A stretch of 64,000 nt of DNA from Moraxella sp. K1664 (GCF_039693965.1 NZ_CP155576.1:620001-684000), one strand, 5' to 3'; positions 26,529-34,649 are shown, counted from the first letter of the stretch. The notes: generated by a model from the letters alone, not told the origin. Made by a program: numbers and translations.

Positions 26529-27566
26529 TCATCCAAGAATTAAGGCATAAGCACAAACTTGCTGACTTATTGGCAGTGTCAAACTTGCCAAGAAGTGTGT
26601 TTTATTACCACATTCGTCAAAGTACAAAGCCTGACAAAGACCTTGACTTAAAAGAACACATTAACCACATCTACCACCAACACAAGGGCAGGTATGGTTA
26701 TCGTAGAATCACATCAGAGCTTAACAATCAGCTTGCCCAAAAAGGCATGGTCATTAATCATAAACGAGTGCAACGACTGATGGCTAAACTTGGACTCAAA
26801 GCATTGGTTCGTCGTCAACGTAAGTTTAATACTTACAAAGGCACAATGGGCAAAGATACCATTCAGGACAATATACTCAAAAGAGACTTTAAAGCAGACA
26901 AACCCAATCAAAAGTGGGCAACAGACATCACCGAGTTTAAAGTACAAGACAAGGCAAATGATGGCAGTGTCATTCAAAGAAAATTGTACTTACTGTACTT
27001 ACAGCTAACAAATTTGAATTTTGCCACGGAAACCGTTCTCCCTGAGCTCGTCGAAGGGTCGGTTTCCGTCATGGTTCGACAGGCTCACCACGAACGGAAA
27101 CTGTAGCACTTTTTCATTTTGTAGAGTGTACACGATAAAGGATAGACCAATATACGCATTGGTTAAAGAGATGTTAGATGATGCTTTATTAAAGTTAGGT
27201 GGTGCAGATAGATATGATAAGAGCAATAAAAATAGCAAGCTCATCATTCATTCAGACCAAGGCTGGCACTATCAAATGCACCAGTATCAACAAACCCTAA
27301 AAGAACAAGGCTTAACCCAAAGCATGTCAAGAAAAGGCAATTGTTTGGATAATGCTGTGATAGAGAGCTTCTTTGGTACGCTAAAACAAGAGATATTTTA
27401 TGAGACAACCACATTTACATCAACAGATGAACTTAAACAAGTGATTGATGAGTACATACACTACTACAATCATGATAGAATAAAGAGCAAATTAAAAGGA
27501 CTAAGTCCTGTTAAGTACAGAAACTTAGTCCAATTAGGGTTAATACAACCACTTGCAACAACCTAA
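26466..27566 (+). pseudogene. IS150-like transposase OrfB, broken by repeat copy D
   Basis: The IS3-family DDE integrase can be followed as HHKGRYGYRRI-type region and ATDITEF (first Asp) up to about 27005. It then runs into palindromic-repeat sequence and stops at 27106. The remainder resumes in another frame with YTIKDRPIYALVKEML and contains HSDQG (second Asp) and ESFFGTLKQEI (catalytic Glu), ending at 27566. About a dozen residues expected between the two parts are missing or replaced. All catalytic residues survive, but in different frames. Confidence 0.85.
27026..27105 (+). repeat. Nested palindromic repeat, copy D, inside orfB
   Basis: The inner hairpins CGTTCTCCCTGAGCTCGTC and GACAGGCTCACCACGAACGG are present with several private changes, so this copy is diverged. 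The outer arms are not recognisable. Just before it, TGTACTTAC is duplicated in tandem, which may be a trace of how it arrived. Confidence 0.8.
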
Positions 27567-27640
27567 CCTTTAATCTTATGTCTAAGATTTGGGGGTCGGT
27601 TCAGGATTGCCCTTGTTTTTTGCCCTTATTTTTATCAATC

Positions 27641-27671
27641 AAAAAGCCCTTGAATATACAAGGGCTTTTGT
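27641..27671. terminator. Bidirectional terminator between the IS and pilB
   Basis: AAAAGCCCTTG pairs with CAAGGGCTTTT around an 8-nt loop, with A and T runs on both sides. It lies 11 bases after the pilB stop codon and can also stop transcripts from the left. Confidence 0.85.
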
Positions 27672-27681
27672 TTAAGTGATG

Positions 27682-29391
27682 TTATTCAGAAGTTACCCGA
27701 TACATCTCTTGGATACTGGTCGTACCTTGTAAGACTTTCATGATACCCGAACGTCTCAAATCACGAAAACCGTGTTTCATCGCTTCGTCTTTGATTTGAA
27801 TGGCATTACCGTCTTCCATGATAATCCGTGAAATGCTTGGGTAGATTTTCATCACTTCATAGATACCCACACGTCCCTTGTAGCCTTCACGGCATTCAGA
27901 ACAGCCTACTGGCTCATAGATGACGTTATCAGGGTTGGCAAGGTCTTCTTCAGTAAAGCCCATTTCTAGCAGGCTCTGCTTAGGTACGTTGGTTGGGCGT
28001 TTGCATGATTTACACAGACGGCGAGCCAGACGCTGGGCGATGACTAAGTTTACCGATGTGGCGATGTTAAAGGAAGCAACACCCATGTTACGCAGACGGG
28101 TTAGGGTCTCAGGAGCGGAGTTGGTGTGCAGGGTGGATAATACCATGTGACCTGTTTGGGCGGCTTTAATGGCAATCTCGGCAGTCTCTAAATCACGAAT
28201 CTCACCGACCATGACGATGTCAGGGTCTTGACGCAGGAACGCTTTTAGGGCGGAGGCGAACGTGAGGCCCACTTTGGGGTTTACGTTAACTTGGTTAATG
28301 CCTTCTAAGTTAATCTCCACAGGGTCTTCGGCGGTGGAGATGTTGGTCTCGGGCGTGTTCAGGATGTTAAGACCAGTATAGAGCGATACCGTTTTACCCG
28401 AACCTGTCGGGCCTGTGATAAGTAGCATACCTTGGGGTTTATCAAGAGCTTCTAAGAACAGCTCTTTTTGGTCAGGCTCATAGCCTAGTGCATCAATACC
28501 TAGCATCGCCGATGACGGGTCAAGAATACGCAGTACAAGCTTCTCACCAAAGAGTGTGGGGCATGAGTTCACACGAAAGTCGATGGCTTTGGTCTTGGAG
28601 ATTTTTAACTTGATACGACCGTCTTGGGGGGCTCGGCGTTCGGAGATGTCCATTTGTGACATGACTTTAAGACGAGCAGCGATTTTACCTGCCAATTGTA
28701 CTGGTGGGCGATTGATGATTTGGAGCACCCCATCCACACGAAAACGCACACGGTAAGATTTCTCATATGGCTCAAAGTGCAAATCCGACGCCCCCATGCG
28801 AATGGCGTCAAGGAGCATTTTATTGACAAACTTAACGACAGGGGCATCTTCACCACCGCCTGAATTGACGTCAGTACCCTCATCGTCTTCATCACCTGCT
28901 CCACCATCAAAGTCCCCTGACAGATCAACATCGCCTAGGTCACCCAGTCCGCCACTACCCGAGTAGACGTTCTCAATCATTTTTTTGAGTTTATCTTCTT
29001 CAATAACAATGGTCTCAACGGTCAGCTTGGCATTAAATGAAATGGCATCAATGGCATCTAAGCGGGTGGGGTCGGACAAACCCACAAAGAGTTTATTGCC
29101 CCGTTTAAAGAGTGGCAATGCCCCATACTGATTAATTATTTTTTCATCCACCAAATCTTTGGGAATACTATCCTGAGATAAAGCATTCAAATCCAGTAAT
29201 GGGTCGCCAAATTCATGAGCAAGCAGACTGGCAATCTTATTGGCAGGGGCAACTTTGTTTTGTACCAAATACGGCACAATCGCCATATTTTGCTGTTGGG
29301 CTTCGGTCAGAGCCTTGGTCATGGCATCAGGGGCGACCAGCTCATTTGACACCAAAATGTGTGCCAAACCACCAAAATTCGGAGCGGACAT
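27682..29391 (-). CDS. pilB: Type IV pilus assembly ATPase PilB
   Basis: A 569-residue secretion-type ATPase that powers pilin polymerisation. Domains in order: an N-terminal GSPII_E-N/MshEN-like domain (about 1-150), an acidic linker (GDLGDVDLSGDFDG), then the RecA-like domain with Walker A (ITGPTGSGKTVSLY, about 325), the Asp box, Walker B (DPDIVMVGEIRD, about 392) and the His box (TGHMVLSTLHTN). A zinc tetracysteine is formed by CKSCKRP and CSECREG (about 462-505). pilC and pilD, often adjacent, are not next to it here, which is common in Moraxella-like genomes. Confidence 0.94.
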   Translation of the reverse strand: MSAPNFGGLAHILVSNELVAPDAMTKALTEAQQQNMAIVPYLVQNKVAPANKIASLLAHEFGDPLLDLNALSQDSIPKDLVDEKIINQYGALPLFKRGNKLFVGLSDPTRLDAIDAISFNAKLTVETIVIEEDKLKKMIENVYSGSGGLGDLGDVDLSGDFDGGAGDEDDEGTDVNSGGGEDAPVVKFVNKMLLDAIRMGASDLHFEPYEKSYRVRFRVDGVLQIINRPPVQLAGKIAARLKVMSQMDISERRAPQDGRIKLKISKTKAIDFRVNSCPTLFGEKLVLRILDPSSAMLGIDALGYEPDQKELFLEALDKPQGMLLITGPTGSGKTVSLYTGLNILNTPETNISTAEDPVEINLEGINQVNVNPKVGLTFASALKAFLRQDPDIVMVGEIRDLETAEIAIKAAQTGHMVLSTLHTNSAPETLTRLRNMGVASFNIATSVNLVIAQRLARRLCKSCKRPTNVPKQSLLEMGFTEEDLANPDNVIYEPVGCSECREGYKGRVGIYEVMKIYPSISRIIMEDGNAIQIKDEAMKHGFRDLRRSGIMKVLQGTTSIQEMYRVTSE

Positions 29392-29591
29392 AATATTTTC
29401 CTAAATCATTTGCCAACATGAAAAATTGGCGTGAAAATTGCATATATTTTTGCTTATTTTACTCCAAAAATACAAAATTTGCTGTGGTTTTGCCATAAAA
29501 TTTTACCCAAAGGGCGAAGTTTTGGGATTATCGGAAAAACACCGCCAATGATACCGCCCATCATTTGTGTGCTGATTTTTTGGGGAATGTT

Positions 29592-29600
29592 TGCTATAAT
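29592..29600 (+). promoter_or_regulatory. Extended -10 promoter of tpiA
   Basis: TGCTATAAT is an extended -10 element with a perfect TATAAT at 29595-29600. No good -35 is seen. The tpiA ATG is 42 bases downstream, preceded by ACAGGAAATCC. Confidence 0.6.
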
Positions 29601-29642
29601 ATGTTGCTAGGTTAAAATTACAATAGAGCCACAGGAAATCCC

Positions 29643-30392
29643 ATGAGTCAAAAATACGTCATCGGCAACTGGAAATTAAACCCTGCCACCGTATCAGATG
29701 CGACCGCCCTTGCCACAAGCCTGCCTGCCAATGATGGCTGTACTGTGGGCGTGGTGCCGAGCCTTGTGCATTTATCAGCTATCAAATCAGCTTTGGCGGA
29801 CGGCATCCTGCTCGGCGTACAAGACATTGCCCATAAGACGGCAAAGACAGGGGCGTTTACAGGCGATGTGTCAGCTTGTCAGGTGGCGGACGTGGGGGCG
29901 AGTTTTACCCTTGTGGGACATTCTGAACGCCGCCAATATCATGGCGAGACGGACGAAATTTTATCCGCCAAAATCGCCCACGCTTTTGCTCACGGTTTAT
30001 CGGTCATCTACTGCATTGGCGAGACCAAAGATGAGTACGAGCGTGGCGATACCTTTGAGATTTTAAAAAACCAATTAGCCATTTTAAAGGCGTTTGCAAA
30101 TCAAGCAGATGCCAATGTTACCAAACTTATCATCGCTTACGAGCCTGTTTGGGCAATCGGTACGGGACTGACCCCCACTTTTGATGAAATTGAGAAAACA
30201 CACCGCTTTATCAAAGATGAATTGACTGCGTTTGGCATGACCACCCCCATTTTATATGGCGGTAGCGTGAACGACAAAAACGCCCCCGAATTTGCCAAAT
30301 CAAATGTCATTGACGGGGCATTGGTGGGCGGGGCTTCCTTGAAAACTGACAGCTTTACCGCCATTATCCACGCATTTAGCCAATCAAAATAA
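29643..30392 (+). CDS. tpiA: Triosephosphate isomerase
   Basis: A 249-residue TIM barrel interconverting dihydroxyacetone phosphate and glyceraldehyde 3-phosphate. Catalytic residues are plain: Lys in NWKLNP (about 11), His in VGHSERR (about 94) and Glu in AYEPVWAIGTG (about 164). The phosphate-gripping loops GGSVN and DGALVGGASL are present. Length is normal. secG follows after 10 bases, the widespread tpiA-secG pair. Confidence 0.97.
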   Translation: MSQKYVIGNWKLNPATVSDATALATSLPANDGCTVGVVPSLVHLSAIKSALADGILLGVQDIAHKTAKTGAFTGDVSACQVADVGASFTLVGHSERRQYHGETDEILSAKIAHAFAHGLSVIYCIGETKDEYERGDTFEILKNQLAILKAFANQADANVTKLIIAYEPVWAIGTGLTPTFDEIEKTHRFIKDELTAFGMTTPILYGGSVNDKNAPEFAKSNVIDGALVGGASLKTDSFTAIIHAFSQSK

Positions 30393-30402
30393 CGAGAACA
30401 CC

Positions 30403-30699
30403 ATGTTTACATTTATTTTAGCCATTCACATCATTGTCGCCATTGCCTTATCAGGTCTCATACTCATTCAGCACGGCAAAGGGGCGGATGCAGGGGCAAG
30501 CTTTGGCTCTGGGGCGGCAGGTACGGTGTTTGGGGCGGCAGGTTCGGCAAACTTTCTCACTCGCACCACCGCCATCCTTGCCACCATATTTTTTTGCACG
30601 AGCTTGGCACTGGGTTATCACGCCCAACAAGAAGCTCGTGACCAATTACGCCTAGATGTGCCTGTGGCTGATACGTCCACACCTGCCAAAACACCGTGA
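30403..30699 (+). CDS. secG: Preprotein translocase subunit SecG
   Basis: A 98-residue protein with two membrane spans (about 2-20 and 52-70) and the conserved cytoplasmic loop QHGKGADAGASFGSGAAGTVFGAAG. It joins SecYE and assists SecA-driven export. The C-terminus is short and polar. It is cotranscribed with tpiA. Confidence 0.95.
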   Translation: MFTFILAIHIIVAIALSGLILIQHGKGADAGASFGSGAAGTVFGAAGSANFLTRTTAILATIFFCTSLALGYHAQQEARDQLRLDVPVADTSTPAKTP

Positions 30700-30762
30700 T
30701 TTGATGATGGACAGGGACTAGGTTTTGCCAAGCTCTTATCACAATGAAGACCGCTCAATTTA

Positions 30763-30802
30763 AAATCCATGTCTTAATGGCAAGTCATTTAGACATGGAT
30801 TT
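30763..30802. terminator. Long hairpin after secG
   Basis: AAATCCATGTCT (30763-30774) pairs perfectly with AGACATGGATTT (30791-30802), a 12-bp stem with a 16-nt loop. The T tract is weak. It lies between convergent genes and may be a terminator or an RNA-stabilising structure. Confidence 0.5.
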
Positions 30803-30855
30803 ATCAGTAAAATCAAGACCGCTTGTGTTTTCCCCTTTTCCTGTTTCGCCCTAAT

Positions 30856-31344
30856 CTAGCGACACACCAGCCCCACCGCCTTATCAGTATAGTCCAGTTT
30901 TTGCCAATTAAGACGGCTAAAATCACGATTCATCACATAACTTTGCACGCCCTTTTGACAGTCAAACAGCACGTCCAATTTTTGGGCAGGTAATCGTCTT
31001 TCAAAAAAATACACCTGAGCTTGTTTGGTTGTTTCATCAATGCTTATGACATTGGCGGTATCTAGCACCACAAATTGAAAAACTTGGGGCTTAATGTACG
31101 ACCACGGACGAAACCACGTTGTCTTTGGCACGCTTGCCACCACCACGCTCCCATCGGGCAATTTGGCACTGGTGTCATTAAACCACTGGTATTCGCTGTA
31201 CACCTGATAACTCATCATGCCAAGCCCTGCCATGACAGGAATGAACCATTTTGGCGTTTTTTTATAAAAAATCTTAATCGGCATGGCAAGCCCTGCAAAT
31301 AAAAAGCCTGCAAAAATCATTGCCGTAATATCCCAAAACATCAT
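30856..31344 (-). CDS. Hypothetical inner-membrane protein
   Basis: I do not recognise this 162-residue protein. Two membrane spans (about 7-22 and 33-48, WFIPVMAGLGMMSYQV) are followed by a soluble domain with Trp- and Tyr-rich strands. Two Cys (DVLFDC and the last residues LVCR) might form a disulphide in the periplasm. AAGGAAAAAAAC just ahead of the tandem ATGATG fixes the start at 31344; the frame open to 31398 runs into the inserted IS110 element. That element and a half repeat now form its upstream region, so its promoter may be altered. Confidence 0.65.
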   Translation of the reverse strand: MMFWDITAMIFAGFLFAGLAMPIKIFYKKTPKWFIPVMAGLGMMSYQVYSEYQWFNDTSAKLPDGSVVVASVPKTTWFRPWSYIKPQVFQFVVLDTANVISIDETTKQAQVYFFERRLPAQKLDVLFDCQKGVQSYVMNRDFSRLNWQKLDYTDKAVGLVCR

Positions 31345-31357
31345 GTTTTTTTCCTTA

Positions 31358-31390
31358 AACTTCCTGCAAAACCAGTTTTCCGTTCGCCCT
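31358..31390 (+). repeat. Nested palindromic repeat, copy E, left part
   Basis: Outer arm AAACTTCCTGCAAAAC and the first half of the inner core (CGTTCGCCCT). The rest of the copy is at 32631-32719. The split point is exactly the IS110-1 insertion site, and the two halves rejoin to a complete repeat. Confidence 0.9.
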
Positions 31391-31396
31391 TGTATC

Positions 31397-31583
31397 AACC
31401 CAACACCAAACCTAGATTATCTGCTAGAATGTTGTTGGGTTATACAAGCAAAGAGAACACGGGTTCGCCCTTAGTGTCTTAACACTGGTGCTCAGATGGT
31501 GTCCTTTGCTTGTCATCTTAACTCTGAATGGTATCTAAGTGCGTTTATTAAAACAGACACTGCATAAACAAGGCAAGAGACAG
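31397..31583 (+). ncRNA. Predicted bridge RNA of IS110-1
   Basis: A 5' stem-loop (AACCCAACA at 31397-31405 with TGTTGGGTT at 31433-31441) is followed by a target-binding loop closed by a perfect 10-bp stem (ACAAGCAAAG at 31444-31453 with CTTTGCTTGT at 31504-31513). The guides are read as follows. Left target guide GTTCGCCCT (31463-31471) is identical to target 31382-31390. Right target guide GCTCAG (31490-31495) is complementary to CTGAGC at 32631-32636. Left donor guide ATGGTATCT (31528-31536) is identical to the right end at 32624-32632. Right donor guide ACAAG (31568-31572) is complementary to CTTGT at 31389-31393. A small hairpin (AGTGT/ACACT) lies between the target guides. The 3' end is uncertain. 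Confidence 0.85.
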
Positions 31584-32567
31584 ATGATACACTATATTGG
31601 CATAGACATCAGCAAAGCAAAGTTTGATGTTGCATTTATAAACCCAAGCACAAATAAAGTAAAAACCAAGGTTTTTAACAACAACAAAGCAGGCTTTGAT
31701 TTACTGCTTGCTTGGTTAAAAACCAATGTCAGCAATCATCTTGATGAGCTACACATCATCCTAGAAGCAACAGGGGTTTATCATGAACACCTAAGTGAGT
31801 TTCTTGATGATAATAATATCAAGCAAAGCATTGTCAATCCTAACTATGTCCGCAAATTTGCAGACAGTTTGGGGGTAATCCATAAAACTGATAAAAAAGA
31901 CAGCATTATTTTATCAAGGTATGGTTATAGCCACAAGCCTGAGGTTTGGGTAGCACCTAGCATTGAAGCCAAACAGCTAAAAGCTCTATTGGCTCGCTTA
32001 GAAGCACTCAAAGAAGATTTGCAACGAGAGCAAAACCGACAAGAGTTGCTCTTATCACCCAATCTGCCCGATTTGGTTAAAGCATCCATGCAAACAGTCA
32101 TCAGTGTCCTTCAAGAGGAAATTGCCAAACTCACCAAAGACATTGATGACTTTGTTGACAAACAACCAAGTTTAAAGCAAGACAAAACCTTACTTGAAAC
32201 CATTGACGGTATTGGTTCTGTTATTGCCAAAGAAGTGGTATGCTTAATACATACCAAACAATTTAAAAAAGCCTCACAGATGGCTTCGTTTTTAGGCTTA
32301 ATACCCAAACAAAGACAGTCAGGTGTCTTTAAGGGAGCAACCAAACTGTCCAAACAAGGGCAAGTCTCTTTGCGTGCTAAGCTGTATATGTCTGCAATGA
32401 GTGCCATTCGTTATAATAGCACCATTAAGGCATTTTATGAACGATTACAACAAAACGGTAAAACCAAAATGCAAGCCTTATGTGCTTGTATGCGTAAATT
32501 GGTACATATCTGTTTTGGTGTTATCAAAACCCAAACATCCTTTGAGCAACAAGTATCTTTAAGTTAG
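31584..32567 (+). CDS. IS110-family DEDD recombinase (element 1)
   Basis: A 327-residue IS110-family transposase. The RuvC-like DEDD domain shows GIDISKAKFDVAF (first Asp, about 6), LEATGVYHE (Glu, about 62) and TDKKDSIILSRYG (Asp pair, about 103). A coiled-coil middle (about 150-200) joins to the Tnp_20 domain with IDGIGSVIAKEVV and SFLGLIPKQRQSGVFKG, whose Ser is the likely recombination nucleophile. In characterised relatives such as IS621 this enzyme works with a bridge RNA. The ATG at 31584 is chosen for the AAGAGACAG upstream; a GTG at 31539 would overlap the guide region. Confidence 0.92.
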   Translation: MIHYIGIDISKAKFDVAFINPSTNKVKTKVFNNNKAGFDLLLAWLKTNVSNHLDELHIILEATGVYHEHLSEFLDDNNIKQSIVNPNYVRKFADSLGVIHKTDKKDSIILSRYGYSHKPEVWVAPSIEAKQLKALLARLEALKEDLQREQNRQELLLSPNLPDLVKASMQTVISVLQEEIAKLTKDIDDFVDKQPSLKQDKTLLETIDGIGSVIAKEVVCLIHTKQFKKASQMASFLGLIPKQRQSGVFKGATKLSKQGQVSLRAKLYMSAMSAIRYNSTIKAFYERLQQNGKTKMQALCACMRKLVHICFGVIKTQTSFEQQVSLS

Positions 32568-32604
32568 TTTGTAAGATACTAGATACCAGATACTTAAAAA
32601 ACCA

Positions 32605-32632
32605 TTGACTTAGGTGGGGTATCATGGTATCT
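32605..32632 (+). promoter_or_regulatory. Right-end half of a junction promoter in IS110-1
   Basis: TTGACT (32605-32610) is a -35-like box near the right end. If the element is excised as a circle, the sequence 17 bases further reads TATCT from the right end plus T from the left end. This makes a TATCTT -10 box across the junction, directly upstream of the predicted bridge RNA. Confidence 0.5.
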
Positions 32633-32719
32633 GAGCTATGCCTGCGGGTGGCGGAAAACCGTTATGGTTCGACAAGCTCACCACGAACGGTTTTCCTTAA
32701 TTCAGGGTTTTGCAGGAAA
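32631..32719 (+). repeat. Nested palindromic repeat, copy E, right part
   Basis: It begins with CTGAGC, continues with GACAAGCTCACCACGAACGG and ends in the outer arm TTTTGCAGGAA. It is the continuation of 31358-31390 after the IS110-1 insertion. Confidence 0.9.
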
Positions 32720-32825
32720 TCTCTTAAAATATATTTTAAAAAATAGAGTTGCACACAGTGCCCAAACTCAACATTATCGCATTGAACAACACCCAAATTT
32801 TTATCATTATAAATCAAATCCATAT

Positions 32826-32863
32826 AAAAAACTGCCTAAAACCGAGATTTTAAGCAGTTTTTG
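32826..32863 (-). terminator. Terminator of the symporter genes
   Basis: A long stem of AAAACTGC and TAAAA parts pairs with TTTTA and GCAGTTTT, with one mismatch and a 6-nt loop. Six T follow on the minus strand. It starts 12 bases after the symporter stop. Confidence 0.8.
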
Positions 32864-32874
32864 ACGAGAGCCGA

Positions 32875-34647
32875 TTAGTGGTCAACAGCAGCACCCGCTC
32901 CTTTTGGATAACGCACGCTTTCAACCAAGTCTTGAATCTCTTGTGATGGCGGTGCGGTCATGTATGACACAGCAAAGGCAACCACGAAGTTAATCAACGC
33001 TCCGATTGGACCAAAGCCTAGCGGACTAATCCCCATAATCCAACCTGATGTGTCATCGGCAAGCATATTAGTACCAGGGATAAAGAACCAGCCTTTGAAT
33101 AGGAAAATGTACACGCACGTTACGATAAGACCTGCCAGCATACCTGCCACCGCCCCTTTGTCGTTGATGCGTTTTGAGAAAATACCCATCATGAGTGCAG
33201 GGAACAAGGACGAACCTGCAATACCAAAGGCAAGGGCAACCGTCTGGGCGGCAAACCCAGGGGGATTCATGCCAAGCCATGTTGCAATCGCAATCGCCAC
33301 AATCATCGAGACGCGAGCGACATTGAGTTCGCCCTTATCGCTAATATCAGGCTTGATAACCATCTTAATTAGGTCGTGCGAGATGGCAGACGAGATGGCA
33401 AGTAGTAGACCTGCGGCGGTAGATAGAGCAGCAGCGATACCCCCTGCCGCGATGAGACCGATAACCCATGGTGGCAAGTTGGCAATCTCAGGGTTGGCAA
33501 GTACCATGATGTCGTTGTTTACGTCAAGCTCATTGCCTTTTAGACCTTTGGATTCGGCAGCGGCAAGGAAGGCTTCGTCTTTTGACTTGTCGTTATAGTA
33601 GTCAATTTTGCCATCATTATTTTTGTCTTCAAATTTTAAAAGACCTGTTTGCTCCCAGTTTTTCATCCACTCAGGGCGAGCTTCGTACTCAATGGGGGCA
33701 GACTGCGTGCCATTTGGATACACAGTATCCACCAAATTCATGCGAGACATCGTACCCACGGCAGGGGCGGCGGTGTATAGCAGTGCGATAAACACGAGCG
33801 TCCAACCTGCCGATGAACGAGCGTCCGAGACTTTATTTACTGTAAAAAAGCGGATAATAACATGGGGCAAACCTGCCGTGCCAATCATAAGCGACAAAGT
33901 CAATAAGAACATATTGAGCTTATCAGGCACATCGGCAGTATAAGCGGCAAAGCCTAAATCGGTAATCAGACCATCGAGCTTGGTAAGCATGGTTTCGCCA
34001 CCTTCTACCGTGCCAAACATACCAAGGGCAGGCATAGGGTTGCCTGTCAAGTTAAGAGAGATAAAAATCGCAGGAACGATATACGCAATCATGAGTACGA
34101 CATACTGGGCCACCTGCGTATAGGTAATGCCTTTCATGCCACCAAGCACCGCATAGAACAGCACGACAACAGCGGCGATGATAAGCCCTGTGTTTTTATC
34201 CACTTCCAAAAAGCGAGAGAACGCCACGCCTGCCCCTGTCATCTGCCCGATGACATAAGTGGTACACGCTAGGATCAGGCAGACCACCGCAATCAAGCGA
34301 GCAGGTTTTGAATAAAAACGGTCGCCGATAAAGTCAGGTACGGTAAATTTACCAAATTTACGCAAATACGGAGCAAGTAGCAAAGCAAGCAAGACAAACC
34401 CACCCGTCCAGCCCATAAGATAAGCAGACGCTGCATAACCGCCCATTGCAATCATGCCCGCCATCGAGATAAAGGATGCGGCACTCATCCAGTCCGCCCC
34501 TGTCGCCATGCCGTTTACCACAGGGTGAACACCGCCACCTGCGACATAAAATTCCTTCGTTGAGCCTGCTCTTGCCCAAATGGCAATCCCAAAATACAGG
34601 GCAAAGGACAGCCCCACAAAAATCAAGTTAATGGCAAATTGACTCAT
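32875..34647 (-). CDS. Sodium:solute symporter, acetate permease-like (ActP / VC_2705 type)
   Basis: A 590-residue SSS-family transporter with about 13 membrane spans. The conserved GADWMSAASFISMAGMIAM (about 50-68), the sodium-site region and GLPHVIIRFFTV (about 250) are present. Partnering with a DUF4212 small subunit places it in the VC_2705 subfamily, whose members take up acetate or related short acids with sodium. A polar insertion at about residues 325-375 includes DKNNDGKIDYYN, which resembles a calcium-binding EF-type loop. The small-subunit gene ends 2 bases upstream, so the two are one operon. Confidence 0.85.
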   Translation of the reverse strand: MSQFAINLIFVGLSFALYFGIAIWARAGSTKEFYVAGGGVHPVVNGMATGADWMSAASFISMAGMIAMGGYAASAYLMGWTGGFVLLALLLAPYLRKFGKFTVPDFIGDRFYSKPARLIAVVCLILACTTYVIGQMTGAGVAFSRFLEVDKNTGLIIAAVVVLFYAVLGGMKGITYTQVAQYVVLMIAYIVPAIFISLNLTGNPMPALGMFGTVEGGETMLTKLDGLITDLGFAAYTADVPDKLNMFLLTLSLMIGTAGLPHVIIRFFTVNKVSDARSSAGWTLVFIALLYTAAPAVGTMSRMNLVDTVYPNGTQSAPIEYEARPEWMKNWEQTGLLKFEDKNNDGKIDYYNDKSKDEAFLAAAESKGLKGNELDVNNDIMVLANPEIANLPPWVIGLIAAGGIAAALSTAAGLLLAISSAISHDLIKMVIKPDISDKGELNVARVSMIVAIAIATWLGMNPPGFAAQTVALAFGIAGSSLFPALMMGIFSKRINDKGAVAGMLAGLIVTCVYIFLFKGWFFIPGTNMLADDTSGWIMGISPLGFGPIGALINFVVAFAVSYMTAPPSQEIQDLVESVRYPKGAGAAVDH

Positions 34648-34649
34648 AC

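Larger units (their letters stand above)
25942..27603 (+). mobile_element. IS150-like IS3-family element, interrupted by a nested repeat
   Basis: The ends are imperfect inverted repeats: TGAACCGCACCCCAAAAG at the left and, reading inward from the right, TGAACCGACCCCCAAATC, both continuing with TTAGACA. It carries orfA, a frameshift signal and orfB, as in IS3-family members of the IS150 group. Copy D of the nested repeat lies inside orfB and breaks it. No convincing target duplication flanks the ends. The copy should be unable to move by itself. Confidence 0.85.
25925..27633 (+). terminator. metQ terminator split by the IS150-like element
   Basis: The 14-base arm AAAAATAAGGGCAA at 25925-25938 is perfectly complementary to TTGCCCTTATTTTT at 27620-27633. 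Together they would form the metQ terminator. The two arms are now 1.7 kb apart because the insertion sequence sits in the loop region. Confidence 0.65.
31391..32632 (+). mobile_element. IS110-family element 1 (IS110-1), inserted in repeat copy E
   Basis: Length is about 1242 bp. The left boundary follows CGTTCGCCCT and the right boundary ends GGTATCT before GAGC. The dinucleotide CT is present at both junctions (31389-31390 and 32631-32632), as expected for the core of IS110-type recombination, and there are no inverted repeats. It contains a non-coding left end with bridge-RNA features and one DEDD recombinase gene. Joining the flanks restores CGTTCGCCCTGAGC, the core of the nested repeat. 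Confidence 0.9.
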
